Assembly: GCA_025175895.1 (NCBI GenBank)
Contig: CM045989.1
Location: 21,569,928 to 21,633,927 of the forward strand
DNA from: Wurfbainia villosa
Lineage: Eukaryota; Streptophyta; Magnoliopsida; Zingiberales; Zingiberaceae
Direction: 5' to 3'
DNA length: 64,000 bases
Each line of letters begins with the position of its first letter. Within the stretch, counting starts at the first letter, position 1. Made by a program: the position numbers and the translations under genes. Of the stretch, positions 1 through 11,770 are shown piece after piece. Under the pieces are notes generated by a model. It did no database searches and was not told the DNA's origin. It saw nothing but the letters and a program-made list of their open reading frames with translations.

Positions 1-660
1 AACCACCGAGAAAAACTCTCAGGAACGGCGATATCTCGTTTTAGGTTTTTGGGACAGCGACTTAAGTTATTGTAAGATCTAGATGGTACACTCAAAAAGT
101 TCATTTTGTGAGTAGGGGTTCTGCCTCTAACCCCGAAAGGGGCATTATCCCGAGATCGCGCCCGAAAACCGCTTAGCGGGACCGTTACGGAGATGTGACT
201 CATAAAATTGGAAAAACAAATACGAAAAATTATAGAAATTTCTGTAATATACATAATTTAGAATTATGTATAATTCTTTGATGGTCATGGCTCATAAACC
301 CCAATATGATTGGATGATAAATGTGTTGTAATTCATAATACGGCTTGCACGCCGTTTTTGTGGTTGTTCATGTTGTATAATGTATGCGACCTGCGCGTCG
401 TTCCTCTTCTTTTAATATTCCAGTTATAAATAGTTTTAGACTCGAATGTAACTCGAGTTTCATGATTGTAATGTACAAAAATGGAGCGGTGGAAGGTCCA
501 CTAGTAGACGGAGTTACGAGAAGGGTGCCGACGACACATGGTGGTCAAAGGAGCCGCTTGGAGAAGCCACTAACCCTAGGTTGACGATCCGATCTTCTCA
601 TTGGCTTGAGTAGATCGTAGTAGGGCCATGACCTCATTACAATTTATATATATATATTTG

Positions 661-797
661 TTTTTGCTTGTATGTATGTAATGCATGCTAGTAAATTTTG
701 CTTGTATGTATATGATGCATGCTAGGATATTTTGCTTGTATGTATATGATGCATGGTAGTAAATTTTGCTTGTATGTATGTGATGCATGCTAGTGTA
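661..797 (+). repeat. Four-copy tandem repeat in CopA leader
   Basis: A unit of about 36-38 bp built around ttgcttgtatgtatgtaatg followed by catgctagtaaatt is repeated four times with small differences. It is preceded by a short ta-rich run at 642-658. It creates meaningless open frames on the minus strand. Confidence 0.85.
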
Positions 798-1112
798 GGG
801 TAATAAAGCCCTTAATGCGTATATGATACCCATTAACGATTAGATTAGATCTTAATCAAATCAACTCGAAAATGCCTACCAAGTTTTGATACTCATCACT
901 ACCTCGATCATTTGTTGTTGTTGAATCTGCCAAAACATAGCAACGCATATTATCTTGGAAGGCTGCGGAGGGACAATCTTGGTCCCGCCTTTCACGGCTT
1001 GGGTGAGAATAAGCTCAATTAGATTGAATAAAACTAGTTAACTCAATTGGATTGAGTAAAACTATAGGCATATTCCAACCATTGGAAAGATAGGATAAGA
1101 TCGCATTTACAC

Positions 1113-1267
1113 TAAATCTTGGGCGATTTAGCCAAAGCTAACTCAAGGTCTTTTGTAAATGTGGATCTTGATCCTATAAACAAGAGTTGCATAAAGATGT
1201 AATTGGTAATTTGTTACCTAGCGATCATACTAAGTCTTGGGCGATTTAGCCAAAGCTAACTCAAGGC
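1113..1267 (+). repeat. Duplicated hairpin motif in CopA leader
   Basis: Two near-identical 36-bp copies (1113-1148 and 1231-1267) each contain TTGGGC, a short loop, then GCCAA (1119-1135 and 1237-1253), followed by agctaactcaagg. The stem could form in the RNA leader. Similar repeated TTGG..CCAA hairpins occur in the leaders of CopB and CopH. A packaging or dimerisation role is only an inference. Confidence 0.65.
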
Positions 1268-1463
1268 ACAGTATGATGTGGATCTTGTCCCGCAAGAATT
1301 ATAGCTAGTTTGTATGAATCTAGTAATGTGGTTTGACCACATCCATGACTCGATTCTACAAAAGTCCTATAATTCAGTGGGTGCATTATTTGATTAAAGG
1401 CCTAATTAAATGATAAATGGAATATGATATTAATTTTCTGCATTGTGTATATTGTAGATTACA

Positions 1464-2310
1464 ATGTCGACAAACACAAACACTCTCTCCCTACGTTCTG
1501 TCCTTGAGAAGGACAAGCTCAATGGAGAAATTTCCTGGACTGGTATAGGAATCTGAGTATCGTTCTCACCCAAGAAAGAAAACTGTACATCCTGGAGGAG
1601 CCCATTCCAGAGGCACCTCCTGCCACTGCCTCGCGAGCTGACCGAGATGCTTACAAGAAGCATCAAGATGATGCATTAGATGTGTCATGCCTCATGCACG
1701 TGACCATGAACTCTGAGCATCAGAAGCAACATGAGTTCATGAATGCTTTTGATATGGTTGAACATCTTCGTCAACTGTATCAAGGATAAGCAAGGAACGA
1801 GAGATATGAGATCTCTAAGGCACTTTTTCAGTCCAAGATGCAAGATGGGACTCTCGTAGGTCCATATGTACTCAAGATGATTGGGTACATAGAGAACCTA
1901 CAGAGGTTGGGATTCCCACTTGGCCAAGAGCTGGCCACTGACTTGATCATGCAATCTTGGCCACAAAGCTACAATCAATTTGTCATGAATTACAACATGA
2001 ATGAAATTGATAAGCCACTGCTTGAGATGCTTAACATGTTGAGAACTGTTGAGCTTAACCTTAAGAAGGAAAAACCTGACTCCATTTTGATGGTGCAAAA
2101 GAAGAAAGGTAAGGGCAAGCCTAAAGGTAAGGGAAAGTCCCAAGCCAAGGGCAAAGGCAAAGAACTGAAACCGAAAGGAGGGGTGGCCAAAGAAGGGACT
2201 TGCTTCCACTGTAAGGAAGCTAGACACTGGAAGCGTAACTGCAAAGCATACCTAGAAGATCTTAAAAAGAAGAGAAGTGAGACTTCTACTTCAGGTAAAA
2301 ATGTTATAGA
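1464..2310 (+). pseudogene. CopA gag (broken)
   Basis: Gag structural protein of a copia element, which would form the virus-like particle that packages the element RNA. The start ATG at 1464 opens a protein like CopB and CopH gag, with the N-terminal phrase for Asn-Gly then Trp-Tyr-Arg. About 70 nt later the frame is lost by a small indel. An in-frame TAA at 1787-1789 stands where Gln is expected. From 1838 the C-terminal half reads cleanly, ending in a Lys/Gly-rich basic stretch and one zinc knuckle (CFHCKEARHWKRNC). The conserved Gly before His in that knuckle is replaced by Arg. Not functional. Confidence 0.85.
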
Positions 2311-3640
2311 GGTCAATCTATCTATTTCTTCATCATGGGTATTAGATACCGGATGTGCATCTCACATTTGTACCAATGTGCAGGCGCTGAGAAATAGCAG
2401 GGAATTGACCAAGGGTGAGTGGACCTACGAGTAGGCAATGGTGTAAGTGTTGCTGCTGTTGCGTTAGGAACTTATGATCTATCTCTGCCCTCTGGGCTTG
2501 TACTAGAACTAGATGAATGCTATTATGTGTCTTCTTTGACTAAGAACATAATTTCAGATTCTTGTTTGGACAAGAAAGATTTTTCATTTATAATAAAGAA
2601 CAAATATTGTTCAGTTTATTTAAATGATATGTTCTATTATAGTGCACCTCTAATGAACGCACTCTACATTCTAGACTTAGAGATCCCCTTCTATAACATA
2701 AGTACCAAAAGGTTCAAGTCAAATGAGTTGAACCAAACCTATCTCTGCATTGTCGCTTAGGTCACATAAACGAGAGTCACTTATCCCATCTCCATAAGGA
2801 TGGGCTGCTGGACTCATTTGATTTTGAATCATATGAGACATTCGAGTCTTGCCTTTTAGGCAAGATGACCAAGACTCCCTTTAGTGGACACAGCGAGAGA
2901 GCAACAGACTTGTTAGGACTTATACATAGTGATGTATGCGGTCCCTTCACTGTTACTGCTAGAGGTGGTTACAGGTACTTCATTACATTTACTGATGACT
3001 TTAGTAGATATGATTATGTGTATCTGATGACACATAAATCTGAATCCTTTGAAAAGTTCAAAGAATTCAAGAATGAAGTACAAAATTAACTTGGCAAGAG
3101 TACTAAGATACTTCGATCAGATCGAGGTGGTGAATACTTTAGCCATGAGTTTCGTGACTATCTAGCTGAGTGTGGGATTCTATCCCAACTCACTCCTCCT
3201 GGAACACCACATTGGAATGGTGTATCCGAAAGGAGGAATCGCACCCTATTAGATATGGTACGATCTATGATGAGTCACACAGATCTTTCTATATCCTTTT
3301 AGGGATGTGCTCTAGACACAATATCCTTCACACTTAACCGTGTACCATCTAAGACTGTGATAAAGACACCATATAAGATATGGATAGGGAGAAATCCCAA
3401 GATGTCTTTCATGAGGATTTGGGGTTGTGAGGATTACGTTCGACGTCAAGTCTCAGACAAACTGGGACCCAAATCCGATAAGTGATATTTTGTTAGATAT
3501 CATAAGGACACAAGGGATATTACTTCTACATTCCCAGTCAGCACAAAGTGTTTGTGGCAAAGACTGGGGTATTTCTAGAAAGAGATTTTGTTTCTAGAAA
3601 AACTAATGGGAGTACGTTCGATCTTGAAGAAATTCAAGAT
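2311..3640 (+). pseudogene. CopA protease and integrase (broken)
   Basis: The aspartic protease motif WVLDTGC lies near 2335-2355, with DTG as the active site. A frameshift near 2415-2430 and another near 2745 separate it from the integrase. In the integrase from 2865 the catalytic triad can be followed: Asp in HSDVCGPF, Asp in RSDRGGEY and Glu in NGVSERRN. Stops interrupt it at about 3087 (TAA), 3299 (TAG for Trp) and 3483 (TGA). The core fold is that of copia rve integrase. All catalytic residues are present but the frame is not continuous. Confidence 0.85.
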
Positions 3641-5418
3641 AAGGACCATAGCACTGAGGCCTTGATGGAGGTTGAATAGGAACCACAAAGTGTTGTGGGT
3701 GATGAGATTGTTGCACAAAGAGTTGTGGAACAATCACCTGTTCAGGTAGATCTACCTCTTCGCAGATCTGATAGGGTACATCGTCAGCCTGAGAGATACT
3801 CATTTATCTTGTCTGACCATGATGACGTTATGCTCATTGAGAATGAGCCTACCTCCTATCAGGAAGCTGTGATGAGACCAAATTCTAAGAAATAGCTAGA
3901 GGCCATGAGATCCGAGATGGAATCCATGTACACCAACCAAGTACGGACTTTGGTTGATCCACTTGAAGGCGTCAAACACATTGGGTGTAAGTGGGTCTTT
4001 AAAAGAAATACTAACATGGATGGACATACGCATACCTATAAGGGTTGATTGGTGGCTAAAGGTTTCAAGCAAATTCATGGTATTGACTATGATGAAAGCT
4101 TTTCTCCAGTGGCGATGTTTAAGTCCATTCAGATCATGCTTGCTATTGCAGCATACCACAATTATGAGATCTGGCAGATGGATGTCAAAATCACATTTCT
4201 GAATGGAAACTTGCTCGAGGATGTGTACATGACACAGCCTGAGGGTTTTGTGGATCCACATCATACTGGGAAAGTATGCAAGCTGCAAAGGTCCATTTAT
4301 GGGCTAAAGCAAGCTTCTCGGAGCTGGAATCTTCGATTCGATGATGCGATTAAAGAGTTTTTTTCATCAAGAATGAAGATGAACCCTGTGTCTACAAGAG
4401 AGAAAATGGGAACACAGTTGTCTTCCTTGTATTGTATGTGGATGACATACTACTCATTGGGAATGACATCCCTTCACTACAGTCTATGAAGACTTGGCTG
4501 GGGACTTGCTTCTCAATAAAGGACTTAGGTGAAGCAGCCTGTATTCTAGGCATCAAGATTTATAGAGATAGATCTAAGAGATTTCTTAGCCTATGTCAGA
4601 GTACATATATTAACATGGTATTACTATGGTTTTCCATGCAGAATTGCAAGAAGGGACTTCTGCCGATGTCACATGGTGTGAGTGTTTCGAAGACTCAAAG
4701 TCCCTCTTCTAGAGAAAAGAGAGACTACATGGATAAGATCCCTTATGCATCTGCTATAGGATCTATCATGTACGCCATGTTATGTACTCGTCTTGATGTC
4801 TCATATGCTTTGAGCATGACGAGTAGATACCAGTCAGATCCAGGTCAGCGTCACTTGATAGCAGTCAAGAATATTCTTAAGTATTTGAAAAGGGCTAAAG
4901 AATATTTCTTGATATTTGGAGGCGATGAGGAGCTAGCTGTAAAAGGTTACAACGATGACAACTTTCAAACTAACCAGGATGATTATAGATCACAGTCAGG
5001 GTTCGTGTTTTGCTTGAATGGTGGCGCTGTGAGCTGGAAGAGTTCGAAGCAGAATACAGTTGTTGATTCTACAACAGAGGCCGAGTATATCGCTGCATCA
5101 GAGGAAGCAAAGGAGGCAGTTTGGGTCCACAAGTTCATTACTGAGCTTGAGGTGGTTCCTAGCATAGAAGATCCTATAGAGCTCCATTGTGACAACAATG
5201 GAGCGATTGCGTAGGCTAAGGAACCACGCTCACACCAGCGGACCAAACATATACTACGACGCTTCCATCTCATTCGAGAAATTATCGATAGAGGAGATGT
5301 GAAGATTTGCAGAGTACCCACAGAGGCTAACATCGCAAATCCCTTGACCAAGGCTTTGGCACAAAAAAAGCATGATGGTCACACTAGGTCATTGGGTATT
5401 AGATACTACGGTGATTGA
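3641..5418 (+). pseudogene. CopA reverse transcriptase and RNase H (broken)
   Basis: Copia RT (RVT_2 type) with recognisable blocks: the Ser-Glu-Met-Glu-Ser-Met region, LVAKGF, IWQMDVK, YGLKQASRSW and the catalytic YVDD at about 4435-4446. RNase H follows, with the TTEAEYIAASEEAKEAVW and HCDNNGAIA motifs. Breaks include stops at about 3893 (TAG), 4046 (TGA) and 5212 (TAG), and a frameshift near 4365 just before YVDD. The terminal stop is TGA at 5416-5418, eleven bases before the purine tract. The 260-residue stretch 4432-5214 is the longest intact part. Confidence 0.87.
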
Positions 5419-5428
5419 CACTAGTGCT

Positions 5429-5438
5429 AGTGGGAGAT
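5429..5438 (+). other. CopA polypurine tract
   Basis: agtgggagat directly precedes the LTR start TGTTAG. The equivalent tract in CopB and CopH (aagtgggag) sits in the same place. It primes plus-strand DNA synthesis during reverse transcription. Confidence 0.8.
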
Positions 5439-7221
5439 TGTTAGTGAAAGCCCTAGAGGCAATCATGTGATGATTGTTGTATGGACTTTTTTGTATCATA
5501 TTCCTTTTTATAAAGGCATGGTTATTATATTTACTTGTATTGGTGTCAAATAACTAAGTATAATAATGTCCTTGAGTAGAAGGTTCTTATCTATATCAAT
5601 CAATTGGTTGAATCAATAATGAGATGATATAGAGAACACTACTCTTAATCATTCCTAGTCAAGTATTAGCATTCAGGGATAATGTTAATGTGTAGAGACT
5701 AGCATGTAAGTCAACTCGATGACTTGATCTCACAAGTCATGGATATGAGATATGAAGTTGACACATGGGTATGCATTGGAGAATGTATACTAAATCACCC
5801 GCCATGAGAAAGTATCATGGATTGTTATATGAGTGTCATATACTTTCTCATGTGACTAATAGTATGACTATTAGTCCTTGGACCTGAAGTCACCATGGTT
5901 CCCTATATAAGGAGTTGCATACTTTGGCTTCATCAAACGTCACCCGTAAATGGGTGGACTATAAAGGCGATTACTGGGTATGTAACAAATTATGCGAAGG
6001 GATGTGAGTGATATAGATGAGATCTATCCCTTCTATATGACAGGAGTGACCTCGTTATTCTTGATAGAGTGAGACCACGAAGTGCATGACCATGCCCAAA
6101 TGAGTCAATATGAGATATTGAGCTCATTTGATTAGAGTGAGTCTACTTGGAGTTCAAGATATAGATTGTACCGAGGATGACACGGTCTATGTCTCAATTG
6201 TTCAATCTAGATGTCAAAGATAGAGGGACATTGTCACATATTGTGAGAGTCACAATTAGTAGTCACAAAAGGTGATGTTGGATCTCAACATTCTTGTAAC
6301 TTGGGTAGCAATGATGTGTTGCTAGATACCGCTCATTGCTTATGTTCCTAAATCGGTTTAGGAGCATTGTCAACATTACAAGAACCTATAGGGTCACACA
6401 CAAAGGGCAATTAGATGGAGATTAGGTTCATATGATGAACCATGAGGATTAGGTTCATGGGATGGACCAAATTCGATTAAGAGTAATCCAAATTAGACTA
6501 ATTGAGTTAGACTCAATTTGATTCAAGTGTTGAATGAGTCTAATTTAGATTTGATTCATTGAGTCAATTTAAATTAATGAATAGAGATTCATTAAATCAA
6601 ATTGACTTGAATCAAGTGGTTTGATTTGATCAACCATAGGAGATAATAGGTCAAGTTTGACTTGACTTGAGAGGGAAGATGAATGGTCAATTTTGACTTG
6701 ACCAATTGTCATGTCATGGTGACATGGCATGGGGGCCGACCAATGATGATGTTCCACATCATCATGGACTTATCATGGGGTGCCAACTTATGAGGGAGAC
6801 CAAGAGCCATTGGTTCTTGGAATTACATGCATGCATGTAACCCTCCAAAGAAGTGGCCGGCCACTTTAGGAGGTATGATGGTGTGAATTTATTTTGTGTG
6901 ATTAACTTCATCTTCTTCCTTGCTCCTCTCCTTCTTGCTCTCTCCTAATCCTCCTTGGCCGAAACTTCCATGAGTGCTAGCACAATCTAGGTTGATTTTC
7001 TTCACCTATTGCTTGTGTGGATACCAATAGAGGAGTGTACACTTGACACTCTCAAGTTCCGACAAGCTATTTGGATTAGTGGGATAAGCGAAGGGCATCT
7101 CATCAAGGGTAATGCTCTTCTCATGTAGATCTAAGGTAGATCTAAGGTTTTAAACATGTACATGTAATTTTTGTTATACTTCGCACGGATCTGTGGCCAG
7201 ACTTTCGAGGTTTCCGCAACA
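5439..7221 (+). repeat. CopA 3' LTR
   Basis: About 1.78 kb from TGTTAGTGAAAGCC to TTTCCGCAACA, with TG..CA ends. It starts right after the polypurine tract and stops where SireA coding sequence begins. A TATA box lies at 5904-5910. No reading frame of note is present. The second LTR copy is outside the window, so identity cannot be measured. Confidence 0.8.
5904..5910 (+). promoter_or_regulatory. TATA box in CopA LTR
   Basis: tatataa within ccctatataagga, about 465 bp into the LTR. It is the only strong TATA match in the expected region, so it is the likely boundary side of U3 and R. Confidence 0.5.
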
Positions 7222-7235
7222 TAAAAAACGGTTTT

Positions 7236-8093
7236 TGCTGCTCGAAAAGTCAACATCTTGGGCACATCAACATAAAAAATATTGCCAAGATAGCCAAGAT
7301 GTAGCTAGTTAAGGGCTTGCCAAAAGTTAAGTATCTCAAGGACAAGATGTATGATGCATGTCAAGAAGGAAAACAATCAAAGTCATCTCACAAGGGTAAA
7401 AACTTAATTAATATGTCTTTACCTTTAGAACTTTTGCATTTAGATTTATTTGATTGTCATAGTACTCCTTCTTTGAATGGTAGTAAATATTGTTTAGTTA
7501 TAGTTGATGATTTTTCTAGATTTACATGGGTATATTTCATGAAACATAAGGATGAAACCCTAGAAATAATCATAGGTTTTAGCAAAAGAGTAGAGAATGA
7601 AAGAAATCTCAAAATCAATCGGATCTGTAGTGATCATGGTGGAGAATTTGAGAATTCTAACTTCTCAAAATTTTGCTTAGAACAAGGGTACAAGCATGAA
7701 TTCTCTTGTCCTAGAACACCCCAACAAAATGGGATGGTGGAAAGGAGAAATTATGCCCTACAAGAAGCGGATAGGACTATGCTTAATGCATATTCATTAC
7801 CTAGCTACTTGTGGGTGGAAGCGGTTAATACTGCTTGCTATATCCAAAATAAAGTTCAAATCCATAGGTTTTTAGGTAAAACTCCATTTGAATTATGGAA
7901 TGGTACAATTCCAACAATTCATTACTTTAAAGTCTTTGGATGCAAAGCTTATATCTTAAACACCAAAGACAATTTAGGGAAATTTGATTCCAAAGCGGAT
8001 GAGGGAATTCTAGTTGGATACTCATCCACTAGTAGAGGATATAGAGTCTATAACAAAAATACCCAAATTGTTGAGGAGTCTTCAAATGTTTAA
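7236..8093 (+). pseudogene. SireA pre-integrase and integrase (broken)
   Basis: The pre-integrase phrase LGHINIKNIAKIAKM is read from 7257, then a TAG codon, then an open frame of 258 residues from 7317. Integrase motifs are visible: LDLFDCHSTPSLNGSKY (first Asp), CSDHGGEFEN (second Asp) and NGMVERRN (Glu). The catalytic triad is present. Some positions are drifted from the usual family pattern, for example YALQEADRTML. The frame ends with a TAA at 8091-8093. Confidence 0.85.
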
Positions 8094-9248
8094 TTTGATG
8101 AGACCTCTAACACTTATCCGAGGAAATCCTCCATTGATAATGATATCAATGACAAAAATCAAGATATTACCCAAAAATTTCAAAACATGACCTTAGGGGG
8201 TAATGATCAAGGGGGAGGAAGAGGAGATTCCAATAATGAGAGGAGAAAGGAGGATAATAATGATTCAATTCAACTTGAAACACCTCCTAGAACATTAAGG
8301 ATTAATCAAAATCATCCTCTTGACCAAGTTGTGGGAGAATTATGTCAAGGTGTTAGAACTAGGTCTTTTCATAGAACCCCCACTAGTCAAATAGCTCTCA
8401 TCTCACAATTTGAGCCCCAATCAATTAATGATGCATTACTTGATCCAGATTGGATTCTAGCAATGCAAGATGAATTGACTCAATTTGAGAGGAGTCAAGT
8501 ATAGGAGCTAGTCCCTAGACCCAATGATAACACCATTATTACCACAAGATGGGTCTTTAGGAACAAATTAGATGATCAAGGAAATATAACAAGAAACAAA
8601 GCTAGGTTAGTTGCAAGGGGCTTCAATCAAGTTGAAGGACTTGACTATGATGAAACTTATGCCCCTGTTGCTAGGTTAGAGTCAATTAGAATTCTATTAG
8701 GATATGCCTCTTATATGAGTTTTAAACTCCATCAAATGGATATAAAATCGATATTGCTAAATGGATTCGTCAAGGAAAAGGTGTATGTAGAACAACCTCC
8801 CGGGTTTGAGAATGTAGGCTATCCAAACCATGTAAACAAGCTTAGAAAAGCTTTATACGGGTAAAAACAAGCGCACCTGGCTTGGTATGAAAGATTATCC
8901 TCTTTCCTAATCTCTAAGGACTTTAGAAGGGGTAAAGTAGATCAAACTTTATTTATAAAGTCAAAATCAAAAGATATCTTTGTAGCCCAAGTATATGTTG
9001 ATGACATTATTTTTGGGTCAACAAATGATGAACTCCTTCAAGACTTTATAAAACATATGGAAAATGAGTTTGAAATGAGTCTAGTTGAAGAATTAAATTT
9101 CTTCTTAGGTTTACAAGTTAAACAAACAAATGAAGGAATTTACATTTACCAAACCAAATATGCCAAAAAAAATGATTAAGAAATTTGGTTTCGAAAATGC
9201 TAAGGTAGTATCAACCCCCATAGCAAATAACACTAAAATAGATAATGA
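8094..9248 (+). pseudogene. SireA reverse transcriptase (broken, cut by GypF)
   Basis: This continues the SireA pol frame. A hydrophilic linker is followed by RT blocks TTRWVFRNKLD, LVARGFNQVEG, HQMDIK and catalytic YVDD at 8994-9005. Stops lie at 8091, 8502 (TAG) and 8862 (TAA, for Thr-like position in the YGLKQA block). A frameshift in an A-run near 9165 moves the last part to another frame. The block ends at 9248, where GypF begins, and its continuation is at 18193. Confidence 0.82.
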
Positions 9249-9503
9249 TGTAACGGCCGTAAAATTTCTAGCAATTTTACAAGAATTTTTGGCTTGATGA
9301 TAATAGGCTTTTTGTGGGCTTTTTCAAAAATAAAAGAAAATAAGCCAAAAAGGATGCAAGGCCTAGGAATTGAACCCCAAACCTCTAGAGATAGCCAAAC
9401 CCTATAGATGCATCCACTAACCAGAAGCCCAATGAGATGTTATTAGTACAGGAATAGGAAAAATTATAGTTAGGTGTAAGGGAGATTAAGGGACTCTTCA
9501 AGT

Positions 9504-9514
9504 GAATAAATAGG
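9504..9514 (+). promoter_or_regulatory. TATA-like element of gypsy LTR
   Basis: gaataaatagg lies upstream of a pyrimidine-rich stretch (ctcctcctcttcttcttcc). The same arrangement is kept in the GypF 3' LTR (about 15465) and in GypG (about 49470), which supports a promoter role. Confidence 0.45.
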
Positions 9515-9730
9515 GGCAATGAGGGGGCATGAGTTACCAAACTTGTTTTCTCCTCCTCTTCTTCTTCCTCACCGAACTCTAGAGCTCCCCCTCTCCATTT
9601 CTTTGGCCGAACCCCATCCAAGCAAGTAGAAGGCTAGATTTGGCTTTCCTTAGGTCATCTTTCCACTAAAAGCAAAGCGAAGGAAGTATCCCTCACCTGC
9701 ATACGAGTAGCTTTCGGTTGATGTTTTGTG

Positions 9731-10640
9731 TAGAAACCTCTATGAACTATTCGGCCAACATGGGTTACTTGGTGTTTTATTGAAGTTCTATATCTTGTTT
9801 TACATGCACATGATGAAGTTAAGATGTAGAATGAATTAGGTTAAAAGTTAACCCTAGAAACCTCAATGAACTATTCGGCCAACACGGGTTACTTGGTGTT
9901 TTATTGAAGTTCTATACCTTGTTTTACATGCACATGATGAAGTTATGATGTAAGATGAATTAGGTTAAAAGTTAACCCTAGAAACCTCTATGAACTATTC
10001 GGCCAACATGGGTTTCTTGGTGTTTTATTGAAGTTCTATACCTTGTTTTACATGCACATGATGAAGTTATGATGAAAGATGAATTAGGTTAAAAGTTTAC
10101 CCTAGAAACCTCTATGAACTATTCGGCCAACATGGGTTTCTTGGTGTTTTATTGAACTTCTATACCTTGTTTTACATGCATATGATGATGTTAGGATGTA
10201 GAATGAATTAGGTTAAAAGTTAACCCTAGAAACCTCTAAGGACTATTCGGCCAACATGTGTTTTTGGTGATTAATTGAAGTTTTATTCCATGTTTTGTAT
10301 GCATATGATGATGTAGTGTGTTAGAGGGATTAGGTTAAAAGACTAACCCTAAAAGCTTCCATGGATCATTCGGCCACCCCCCTTGTTTTGATGTTTCAAT
10401 GAAGTTTTATTCCATGTTTTGTATGCATATGATGATGTTAGTATGTTAGAGGGATTAGGTTAAAAGTCTAACCCTAAAAGCCCCTTGAACCATTCGGCCA
10501 CCCCTTTATTTTGATGATTCAATGAAGTTTTATACCATGTTTTGTATGCATATGATGATGTTAGCATGTTAGATGGATTAGGTTAAAGGTTTAACCCTAA
10601 AAGCCCCATGAACCATTCGGCCAACCATTGTTCTTTAACA
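9731..10640 (+). repeat. Eight-copy ~125-bp tandem repeat in GypF LTR
   Basis: Eight units each contain attcggcca, then a gttttattgaagtt-like block, a catgcacatgatgaagtta-like block and gattaggttaaaag. Units 1-5 are closest to each other and units 6-8 form a second subtype. The same array is found at about 15700-16610 in the 3' LTR, and a more diverged, more irregular version lies at 49700-50790 in GypG. Confidence 0.9.
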
Positions 10641-10784
10641 TGCTCTAGGTTAGGTTAACATGTGTTTTATGTTTAGGTGAATTCATGTTGACTTGTGATA
10701 TAAAATGATGCTAGATGAAGATAACATGTTCTAGGTTAGTGGTTACTTACTCTTGATGTTTATGCCTTATGCCATGCCCTATAT

Positions 10785-11000
10785 GAATGTGATATTTAAG
10801 ATATGTTATGAAATGAAATACGATATGATTATGAAATGAAAATGATATGTTTATGAAATGAATATGATATGATTATGAAATGAAGTATGATATGTTTATG
10901 AAATGAAAAATGATATGTTCATGAAGTGAAGTATGATATGTTAGGAAATGAAGTATGCTATGTTTGCAAAATGAAATAAGATATGTTATAATAAAAGCAT
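10785..11000 (+). repeat. tatgatatg/atgaaatga short tandem repeats in GypF LTR
   Basis: About ten imperfect copies of a 20-22 bp unit combining gatatg, ttatgaaatga and variants. A parallel block lies at 16750-16920 in the 3' LTR and at 51040-51250 in GypG. Confidence 0.8.
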
Positions 11001-11037
11001 ATAAGTATTTTACCTTCTGCATGGCTTGAACCAGGAC

Positions 11038-11290
11038 CCTAACAAGGTCCAAAGGGATGGGCTCCTAAGATGCCCTAGGCCGACGGACTAAGATCGGGCC
11101 TAGGATGGGCTTCTATGTATGATAGCCCCTAGGTCGACGGACTAAGATCGGGCCTAGTACGGGATGGGCTCCAAGATGCCCTAGGTCGATGGACTAAGAT
11201 CGGGCCTAGGATGGGCTTCTACGCTATGACGATTGGCCTAGGTCGACGGATTATGATCGGGCCTATTAACCTAGTAGGTTCGAGACTTGC
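11038..11290 (+). repeat. gcctaggtcgacggactaag repeats in GypF LTR
   Basis: Four units centre on cctaggtcgacggactaaga followed by tcgggcctag and gatgggctt. This GC-rich block stands out from the AT-rich surroundings. It recurs at 16978-17200 and at 51300-51525 in GypG, so it is an old part of this LTR family. Confidence 0.85.
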
Positions 11291-11399
11291 TACCTCGGGT
11301 CTATTTAGGGATGCACACTATGATGATGAAGAAGTGGTACAATGTCGGGCCCAAATATGTTGAGATTTATGTTTACGTACCTATAATATATGTTTTCAA

Positions 11400-11770
11400 A
11401 AAGCATCCTGCATACGTTTACATGATTTGATTGTTATGTTCACATGCTATGTTGATATGTCATATATATCTTGCATGTTATGTTTGATATGCCATGTTTA
11501 TGCTGCTATGTTACATATGATGTATCCTATGTTTGATATGTCATACATATGTTGTATGTTATGTTGATATGTCATGTATATGTTGCTATGTTACATATGT
11601 TGTATGTTATGTTTGATTAAGTCATATATTTACATGATATGCTGCTATGATATATATGTTACATGTTATGTTTACTTATGTTACTTATGCTACATGTTAA
11701 GTTGCTTACGTCATGTATGTTACATGTTATGTTGCTTATATGTTATGAATGTTACATGCCATGATTAATG
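11400..11770 (+). repeat. atgttacatgttatg-type repeats in GypF LTR
   Basis: A low-complexity series of tatgtt, acatgttatg and gatatgtcat units. It recurs at 17340-17690 and at 51660-51940. The cysteine- and methionine-rich open frames over it are repeat artefacts. Confidence 0.8.

Larger units (their letters stand above)
1..1463 (+). other. CopA 5' leader (untranslated)
   Basis: Sequence between the unseen 5' LTR and the gag start at 1464. No credible reading frame is present. It contains a four-copy tandem repeat (661-797) and two copies of a hairpin-containing motif (1113-1148 and 1231-1267). CopB and CopH also have leaders over 1.2 kb with repeated hairpins, which supports the assignment. 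Confidence 0.6.
1..7221 (+). mobile_element. CopA: Ty1/copia LTR retrotransposon, decayed, 5' LTR outside window
   Basis: A copia-type element with domain order gag, protease, integrase, reverse transcriptase, RNase H, read on the plus strand in several broken frames. It ends with a purine tract at 5429-5438 and a 3' LTR at 5439-7221. No primer binding site or LTR end is visible before gag, so the 5' LTR lies left of the window and 1-1463 is untranslated leader. The 3' LTR is followed directly by the pre-integrase sequence of another copia element (SireA), so CopA is inserted there. Its target duplication cannot be tested because the left end is missing. It is related to CopB and CopH at protein level but clearly diverged. 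The precise copia lineage is uncertain. Confidence 0.88.

Noticed and set aside
9731..10640. Regular direct repeats resembling a CRISPR array
   Set aside because: Units are about 125 bp and fully repeated, without unique spacers, and recur in both LTRs of a plant gypsy element.
11574..11768. Small Met/Cys/Tyr-rich proteins at 11574, 51639 and 51676
   Set aside because: Translations of the atgttacatgttatg low-complexity repeat of gypsy LTRs.
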